Assembly (NCBI GenBank): GCA_027972325.1 | Contig: JAPMOS010000230.1 | Location: 1-45,552, forward strand | Source: Paratrimastix pyriformis | Lineage: Eukaryota; Preaxostyla; Paratrimastigidae | Length of the DNA stretch: 45,552 nt | Reading direction: 5' to 3' | In this document: in pieces, positions 41,501 to 45,552 of the stretch | Layout: each line of letters starts with the position of its first letter | How positions within the stretch are numbered: the stretch's first letter is position 1 | Translations under genes and position numbers: made by a program | The notes under the pieces: generated by a model | Databases searched by the model: none | What the model was told of the DNA's origin: nothing | What the model saw: the letters and a program-made list of their open reading frames with translations, nothing else

Positions 41501-42215
41501 CAAAAGAGTGATGAGTTTTAAACAAGATGATTGGTTAGAAGACTACATAGGATTCAATACCAACGAGCGTTCAAAAACAAAGAATGAATTCGAGAAGGCA
41601 CTATTCAAATTAGCCAACAATGCAGTCTTTGGAAAAACCATGCAGAACAATCGTTCTCACATCAACTTTACACTAACATCCAGTGAGGAGAAGGCACGTA
41701 AGCTCGTAGCCAAGCCAAATTATGAGAAGACAGTGATATTTGGAGATAAACTCGTAGGCATACATGCAAGACAGACATCAGTCAAATTGAACATGCCAAT
41801 AGCAGTTGGGCAATCAATATTAGACTTATCCAAGATGCACATGTATGACTTTTACTACAACACACTCAAAGCAAAGTATGGAGACAAAGTCAAATTGCTA
41901 TTCACAGATACTGACAGTTTATGTGTTGCAGTGGAGACAGAAGACATATATGAAGATATGAAAGAATTTGAAGACGAACTCGATACATCCAATTATCCAG
42001 AGGACAATGCGCTATTCAGCGAAAAGAACATTGCCAAGATTGGAAAGTTCAAGGATGAAGCCAAAGGCAAGCAAATCATAGAGTTCTGTGGATTACGTTC
42101 GAAGATGTATTCATATGTCATAGAAGGTGATGAAGAGAAGCATGCCAAATGCAAAGGTGTGAAGAAGTCAGCAATTAAACAGGAATTATCACACAAAGGT
42201 TCATGGACTGTTTGA
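38580..42215 (+). CDS. polB: Family B DNA polymerase, protein-primed Polinton type
   Basis: Open for 1211 codons from ATG 38580; ATG 38613 (MTTKTANPFVAF) is an equally good start. A Lys/Glu-rich N-terminus precedes a segment typical of Polinton polymerases (GSSYIELPEV, INIQNDDNECFKWSVLATLH). A C2H2-like finger (CLNCMHGFWNESLLQRH) lies near residue 400. Exonuclease motifs follow: YADFEAL (about 454), FFHNLKGYDSHLL and YLKTDVLLLADVFE. An HNH-like zinc module (CHICG with RDHDH, from about 547) sits between the first two. Polymerase motifs are YLDANNLYGKAM (about 847), LANNAVFGKTM and FTDTDSL (about 1110). It replicates the element DNA. Sequence resembling the last part of the family's C-terminus lies in the region after this frame. 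Confidence 0.93.
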   Translation: MKKILSHTTIDMTTKTANPFVAFDGLSDEEAKKLFEEYINKRQATSPKEEKKEKKEKKEVKIAQEEVIDVDALSTKGAENVEDEFGKIAQYEVVECKKAMKGFMKNYSIMNHGKIEATDYKQSVERCFVDTEGMIKKILYEEMKGGQFKLNIVLKCQFTKEDKSMYGHFSSGSIRILGKKDIEEGIGNAVSRIQELVDNFVNNGSAWVLKRIENVFLNVASYKPMRGSSYIELPEVLNQKKALINIQNDDNECFKWSVLATLHPVDVHPERVKQYMKYDNELDFKGIHFPMEIDSIPRFEAKNNIAINVIEHHITTKKVKKEKKTSVVFNPLYVSPIWNTAKTVVNMLRITELDENTEVMKGEGCEKTETNSHYVLIKDLSRLLSSSQNSHNGKKYFCLNCMHGFWNESLLQRHKPVCYEHECCQAWLPIEEDAHVEFKHISKSVKQPFAIYADFEALTTPIDDDDDEKKIKAAYQHHNVCSYAYKVVSNYPEFERPIQLYRGEGAVEHFLKSIIEERKTILKIVKRNCEMNLSKEQQKEFDKATVCHICGREIEDESDKVRDHDHITGEYRGAAHNGCNLLFSLKNYKVPVFFHNLKGYDSHLLMQEIGNFSEKITCLALTEEKYLSFSMDGNIEFKDSFAFMTESLDKLSENLGKNNYDDFIRTKADWEGISEENLKLLCQKGVYPYDYLNTMEKFDETELPPKEAFYSKLNDKAISDEDYAHAQTVWNTFECETLGDYHDIYLKTDVLLLADVFEKFRSMCIKNYGLDPVCYVSLPAMSWDAALKRSKVELDLFNDTQMDMHLFIEKGIRGGISMITNRYCQANNKYMKTYNKEGKTVYILYLDANNLYGKAMSYRLPTTDFQWEKNVSKFTKSKIMSLDKNGDRGYILEVDLSYPKELHDMHNDYPLAPCKKVVEDEKLSEYQKLLKTNLSLKQAKVEKLICDFEDKTDYVVHYRALQLYLSLGMELKAVKRVMSFKQDDWLEDYIGFNTNERSKTKNEFEKALFKLANNAVFGKTMQNNRSHINFTLTSSEEKARKLVAKPNYEKTVIFGDKLVGIHARQTSVKLNMPIAVGQSILDLSKMHMYDFYYNTLKAKYGDKVKLLFTDTDSLCVAVETEDIYEDMKEFEDELDTSNYPEDNALFSEKNIAKIGKFKDEAKGKQIIEFCGLRSKMYSYVIEGDEEKHAKCKGVKKSAIKQELSHKGSWTV

Positions 42216-42732
42216 ACTCAGAATGTCTGAAGCCAAAACGCAAACAGAATGATGAAGAGATTGATGAAGAGATTGACGAAGAGATGAAGAAAAGAATGAA
42301 GAGATGGAGAAAAGAATGATGAAGAGATTGATAAGGCACATCCTAAGGTGAAGTTCTGTGCAATTCAAAGCAAATATCACCAACTCTATGCAGTATCAGT
42401 GAACAAGTTTGCATTGTGCTCTTATGATGATAAAAGGTATCTCAGAAACAAGACTGATAGTTACGCTTATGGACATTACCGGATTAAAATGGAGCAATCG
42501 AAGACTAAGTGAAATTTTATCAGCGTTCATTATTATGGAACCATATCAACAGTCAACATTTGACAAGATGAATGCTAAACTGACATCAATTGAACGCTCA
42601 ATGAAAGACATAACCAACCTATTAGAAGCATTGTTAGAAGAAACTGTAGTGTATGGAGAGTTACAGAAACAGGGCAGAGAGCAAAGCAGAATTCATTATA
42701 ATTTGGAAGCACCAACTGAAAATCAAAAATGA
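42216..42732 (+). other. Region between polymerase frame and GIY-YIG gene
   Basis: The first part (to about 42500) has polymerase-tail character. It also has a purine-rich GATGAAGAGATTG repeat near 42250-42335. From 42535 a short frame (MEPYQQSTFDKMNAKLTSIE) reads as a possible coiled coil to 42732 and could be a separate small gene of about 65 aa that starts at ATG 42538. Fossil element, so no further dissection is given. Confidence 0.4.
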
Positions 42733-42782
42733 AAGTGACTTAAATACAGTTGAAATATTATCTAATACTATAGTATAGTAAA
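42732..42782 (+). promoter_or_regulatory. Upstream region of GIY-YIG gene with shared motif
   Basis: AAAGTGACTTAAA lies 39 nt ahead of the ATG, as it lies about 35 nt ahead of the polymerase ATG. A palindromic ATACTATAGTAT sits directly before the start codon. Confidence 0.45.
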
Positions 42783-43538
42783 ATGAAATACTACATATAT
42801 AAGATAGTCAACACTGTTGAGCCGAATGAATTATATATAGGTTCAACTAAGAACATCCGTTCGAGATGGGCAGTGCATAAAACACATGTCAAGAGTGGAT
42901 GCACACATATGCTTTACAGCAGAATGAGAGAGGTAGGAGTTGACAAGTTCACCATTGAAGAAATTGAAGCAATTTGTGATTGTGAGAACATTAAAGAGAT
43001 AGAAGAGAAATACATCAAAGAATACACAGAAAAGGGATTCAAGATGTTGAACATGATTAAAGCATGCCGAACTGAAGATGAGCGCAAAGAATATCAACAG
43101 GAGAAATACAAGAAGACCTTTTGCAAAGATTTGTCGAACTATAAGCCGAGAGAATACAAGAAGAAGGAGAAATATGTGAAAGGAGCAAGGACTCAAGTAA
43201 TAGTGACAAATAAGACAGATGGTACGAAAACAATATACAAGTCACTATATGCATGCAGTGTAGCATTGAAATTGAATCCAAATCAGGTTAAACAAAGATG
43301 TGAGAGCAGTTTTACGTTTGATGACCTCGTATTTGAGTATGGAGAGTCAAAGAAGCTCTTACCTCCACAACTCAGGAAGACATTGAACAGTTTGCAGTCA
43401 TCAATTACCTACTTAGGCATTTCAGCTAAGACGAACAAAGAGCAATACAAGCAAATGCTTTTTGATAAGATAAAAAACCATAAGAAGATACAGAAGGAAG
43501 ATAAGGATGCTCTTTATGAGTATCTCATTGATTTCTAA
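42783..43538 (+). CDS. GIY-YIG family endonuclease
   Basis: 251 codons. Residues 1-90 form a GIY-YIG nuclease fold: KYYIYKIVN (GIY-like strand), ELYIGSTKNIRSRW (YIG-like strand with the catalytic Arg region), HMLYSRMREVGVDKF, IEEIEAICDCENIKEIEEKY (Glu-bearing helix) and a closing GFKMLN. A Lys-rich linker is followed by a segment like a NUMOD DNA-binding helix (YACSVALKLNPNQVKQRCE) and a helical end. Similar proteins occur in large DNA viruses as free-standing homing-type or repair nucleases. It follows the polymerase on the same strand. Intact. Confidence 0.85.
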   Translation: MKYYIYKIVNTVEPNELYIGSTKNIRSRWAVHKTHVKSGCTHMLYSRMREVGVDKFTIEEIEAICDCENIKEIEEKYIKEYTEKGFKMLNMIKACRTEDERKEYQQEKYKKTFCKDLSNYKPREYKKKEKYVKGARTQVIVTNKTDGTKTIYKSLYACSVALKLNPNQVKQRCESSFTFDDLVFEYGESKKLLPPQLRKTLNSLQSSITYLGISAKTNKEQYKQMLFDKIKNHKKIQKEDKDALYEYLIDF

Positions 43539-44420
43539 ATAGAGTGTTTTCTCGAATTCCGTTTTCCTTTTTAGCTAATATATCCAATGGATATGTTACT
43601 TTTGATGAATTTGAGTAGATATGGCACCAAGAAGAGGCAAAAATGAGAAAGTAGTGATTTTTAGATACAGGCTCAAGATGAGCAAAATTTCAATCAGGAT
43701 CACTGAAGGCTCAGCAAAGTGACATGAAATAATGCCTATAGCTCAAATTATTTTATAAAAATGGCTTAAAGAATTATGAAATATAGTAATTATGGAGTAG
43801 TACCACATAAAGGTGCTATTCTATCAACTACATATATCCAATGAATGGTAGCACCATTCATTCGAATGCACACATCTGTGTGCATTGCACAAGAAGCCGA
43901 CTGAATGGTTGGATGTTTTGATGAGAAGCCATGCAGTGATTAAATAATGACGGGAACACATTCAGATATCAATTGTGTTTCGCAGCGTTGTTTTCTCATG
44001 AATTGAGCTTAGCATCAAATGAATTTTGTTCAAATAGAACCGGAAGCACTGATAAGCGCTAAAAGTGTTTCGCAGGCTATCACTGAACAGAATACATCCA
44101 TGGAATCATGTAAGTTGCTTAGAAGGCAAAAAGTACCAATATGAAGAGCAGTAACGGTAACATAGTTTCAGTTACGTGTGAACTTACAGTTCATATCGTC
44201 CGTGCTTTTTTGCACGTCACTACGAACCCGGGATTTCAAGTGACCACAAATCCTTCCGCCCGAGAGTATCGTAGCGAACAACTATTGTTACGCAGCATTG
44301 CTTTTCAAGTGTCCTTTTTAGCCTTTGCAGTGTTTAATATGTGGATGCTTAAGTTAAAGCAGCCACTCTATTTTAACTTTTGTTGTTTTTGATTTAATAT
44401 AATCTATTGTTATATTAATC
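43539..44420. other. 880 bp intergenic interval of virus 2
   Basis: No convincing gene; an 83-codon plus frame (44141-44392) lacks protein-like character. It contains two adjacent perfect hairpins (43842-43860 and 43865-43886), a shorter hairpin CGTGCTTTTTTGCACG near 44200, paired GTGTTTCGCAG boxes near 43975 and 44065, and pieces resembling TIR sequence (GCTCAAAT, GAATTGAGCTTAGCATCAAA). AT-rich like the rest. Confidence 0.5.
43842..43886. promoter_or_regulatory. Two adjacent perfect hairpins
   Basis: TGAATGGT-AGC-ACCATTCA (8 bp stem, 3 nt loop, 43842-43860) is followed after 4 nt by AATGCACACA-TC-TGTGTGCATT (10 bp stem, 43865-43886). No U-tract follows. Possible transcript-end, replication or recombination structure. 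Confidence 0.6.
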
Positions 44421-44936
44421 ATGAAGGAGATGGATGAGAAAGCAGAGAGAAAACGTTTGATGCAGTTATCATTGGACTTATATAGGCAGGAAGTTGAGAA
44501 TGAGCCAAAAGAACCAGAATGGAAGTGTTGTGATAAACCCGATGCAGTTACAACACCAGAAGGTTTAAATGTCTGTCAGAACTGTGGATGTGTATTAGAG
44601 ACGCCATTTGTATGTAATTTTCAGGAAGAGCGAGCAGCACGAAATAAGTCACATTATGTGCCATATAAACCATCGAATTATTTCAACCAGGTGTTTAGCA
44701 AGGTGGTACTTTATCAGATAGCACCAACAGTCAGGGAAAGCATGAAGAGGCAGTTTGCTAAGATAAAAGACAGGTTAGCCATCAGTAAGTATAGAATGAA
44801 TTACAAGTTCATCATATACAAATTATTACAGGCTAATGGTATTGAAGATAAGAAGTTATACAAAAGAATTTGTGTCAATCGAGAGTTCATAAAGAAGTAT
44901 GAGAAGAAGTGGAATGAGCTTAAATTAGGGAGTTAA
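44421..44936 (+). CDS. VLTF3-like late transcription factor with zinc ribbon
   Basis: 171 codons from ATG 44421. A charged helical leader precedes a zinc ribbon with CCDKP and VCQNCGCVL (about residues 36-62), like that of TFIIB and of poxvirus late transcription factor 3. HYVPYKPSNYFNQVFSKV follows, and a distal RMNYKFIIYKLLQANG that resembles the conserved end of VLTF3 (Asn-Phe-x-x-Tyr-x-x-x-x-Tyr-Lys-Leu). It is shorter than typical VLTF3. Would activate late, virion-gene transcription. No TFIIB cyclin repeats are visible, so a host TFIIB is unlikely. Convergent with the next gene, sharing a TTAA at the stops. Confidence 0.65.
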   Translation: MKEMDEKAERKRLMQLSLDLYRQEVENEPKEPEWKCCDKPDAVTTPEGLNVCQNCGCVLETPFVCNFQEERAARNKSHYVPYKPSNYFNQVFSKVVLYQIAPTVRESMKRQFAKIKDRLAISKYRMNYKFIIYKLLQANGIEDKKLYKRICVNREFIKKYEKKWNELKLGS

Positions 44937-45552
44937 GCGGTGAGTGATTTCATCGACATAAGATTTGACACTTGACGAAGCAATGTGCTTTTATCGAGGA
45001 CTTTTGTATTGGTGATGATGCCGGAAATAGATGTAGCGATGTTAGATACAGTTTCAGATGCATCAGGAAGCATTAAACTGAGTTCATACTTATTGGTTGA
45101 CACGACAGTCTTATCATTCTTTACGACATACAGCTCGAAGTACCGGATGAACTTATAGATAATGTTGTTGTATTTCACATTCATCACACAGATATCAATA
45201 ATGTTGTTTGCTTTGATAGCTTGTAGTATTAAATCGTAGGTGATGCCATTATACTTATCATTTTGATATACAACGCTCCACATTTTGATAAAGCCGAGCC
45301 ATTCATTTTCGAAATTTTGCATCCGTTCAGTCACCTTTTTCTTTAGGATACCCCAGCATGAATTGACAGATGATTCATACTTGTTGATGTAACGTTTCAT
45401 CTTTTGTATCTCATCGACGAGTCCACTATTTTGTGATACATCACACACGACAGATTCAACGAGCAGCTTATCGAGTTTGTATTTAAACACCTCCTCAATG
45501 AATCCACCGAGTTCAGCCATGGAATCCACATCGTCATCGAACTGTAAGTCGT
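44933..45552 (-). CDS. Unknown virus 2 protein, 5' part beyond the window
   Basis: The frame is open from the window edge (in frame through 45551) to the stop at 44933; ATGs at 45520 and earlier alternatives cannot decide the start because the gene continues upstream. The visible 200 or so residues are mainly helical with conserved-looking NNIIDICVMNVKYNNIIYKF and a Ser/Thr-rich ending (TVSNIATSISGIITNTKVL). No membrane segment or known motif. Could be a virion or replication protein; not assigned. Confidence 0.6.
   Translation of the reverse strand, partial: DLQFDDDVDSMAELGGFIEEVFKYKLDKLLVESVVCDVSQNSGLVDEIQKMKRYINKYESSVNSCWGILKKKVTERMQNFENEWLGFIKMWSVVYQNDKYNGITYDLILQAIKANNIIDICVMNVKYNNIIYKFIRYFELYVVKNDKTVVSTNKYELSLMLPDASETVSNIATSISGIITNTKVLDKSTLLRQVSNLMSMKSLTA

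Larger units (their letters stand above)
36427..45552. mobile_element. Polinton/Maverick-like virus-derived element, left part (virus 2)
   Basis: Begins at 36427 with AGTAGTTATAAAAGGAGAG inside DIRS element E and runs off the window. Carries a TIR, a 56-aa ORF, a retroviral-type integrase, DNA polymerase B of the protein-primed viral type, a GIY-YIG nuclease, a VLTF3-like zinc-ribbon factor and an unknown gene. This set identifies a Polinton/adintovirus-like lineage. Nearly all frames are open; the visible part looks almost whole, with about one break, and therefore young. No capsid, ATPase or protease gene is in view; they may lie beyond 45552. Confidence 0.85.

Noticed and set aside
44141-44392. 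83-codon plus-strand frame as a gene
   Set aside because: Composition is not protein-like, there is no conserved motif, and it spans hairpin and repeat scraps.
44421-44936. Host TFIIB gene
   Set aside because: Only the zinc ribbon is TFIIB-like; there are no cyclin repeats, and the gene lies inside an element with VLTF3-like distal sequence.

Overview
This is eukaryotic DNA made almost entirely of mobile elements nested in one another; I see no confident host housekeeping gene. No operons, bacterial ribosome-binding sites, tRNA or rRNA genes were found. Diagnostic content is a LINE with endonuclease and reverse transcriptase (RT), several tyrosine-recombinase retrotransposons of the DIRS type, an LTR-retrotransposon fragment, and three pieces of Polinton/Maverick-like virus-derived elements. 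Two base-composition classes alternate: retrotransposon DNA is strongly GC-rich, virus-like DNA strongly AT-rich. The host lineage cannot be fixed from this window; a short candidate intron (about 49 nt) and the abundance of DIRS elements suit a protist, fungus or early-branching animal.

Layout. (1) 1-~7280: a decayed LINE on the minus strand, running from an ORF1-like gene at its right end to RT at its left end. Between them lie a 31-36 bp minisatellite and a region resembling a USP-type cysteine protease. (2) ~7281-10813: right end of a Polinton-like element ('virus 1') with a fibre-like protein ending in an S74 chaperone domain, an unknown 224-aa protein and an ~890 bp terminal inverted repeat (TIR). 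(3) 10814-20284: DIRS element A (minus), split by DIRS element B (12520-17534, plus), which has both inverted terminal repeats and the internal complementary region. (4) 20285-21060: tandem repeats. (5) 21112-22485: DIRS fragment C. (6) 22486-24610: Ty3-like gag/protease fragment with a probable 781 bp LTR. (7) ~24611-28880: DIRS/Ngaro-like element D (minus). (8) ~28900-32245: 'virus 3', with an integrase, a Pif1-like helicase and a probably spliced gene of unknown function. (9) 32246-36426: DIRS element E (plus), same family as A. (10) 36427-45552: left part of 'virus 2', with TIR, 56-aa ORF, integrase, protein-primed-type DNA polymerase B, GIY-YIG nuclease, VLTF3-like zinc-ribbon factor and an unknown gene running off the window.

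How it fits together. Virus 1 and virus 2 share the same TIR, in opposite orientation, so they are copies of one family. Each TIR starts 5'-AG and abuts the RT/RNase H region of a DIRS element of one family (A at 10813/10814, E at 36426/36427), at two different positions about 30 codons apart. The DIRS copies were therefore present first and the virus-like elements entered them. Conversely, DIRS E truncates the helicase of virus 3, and the LINE abuts the N-terminal part of the virus 1 fibre gene. Virus 2 genes supply integration, replication and late transcription functions; virus 1 shows the structural end of the family. All retroelements and virus-like pieces are treated as fossils and most are clearly broken.
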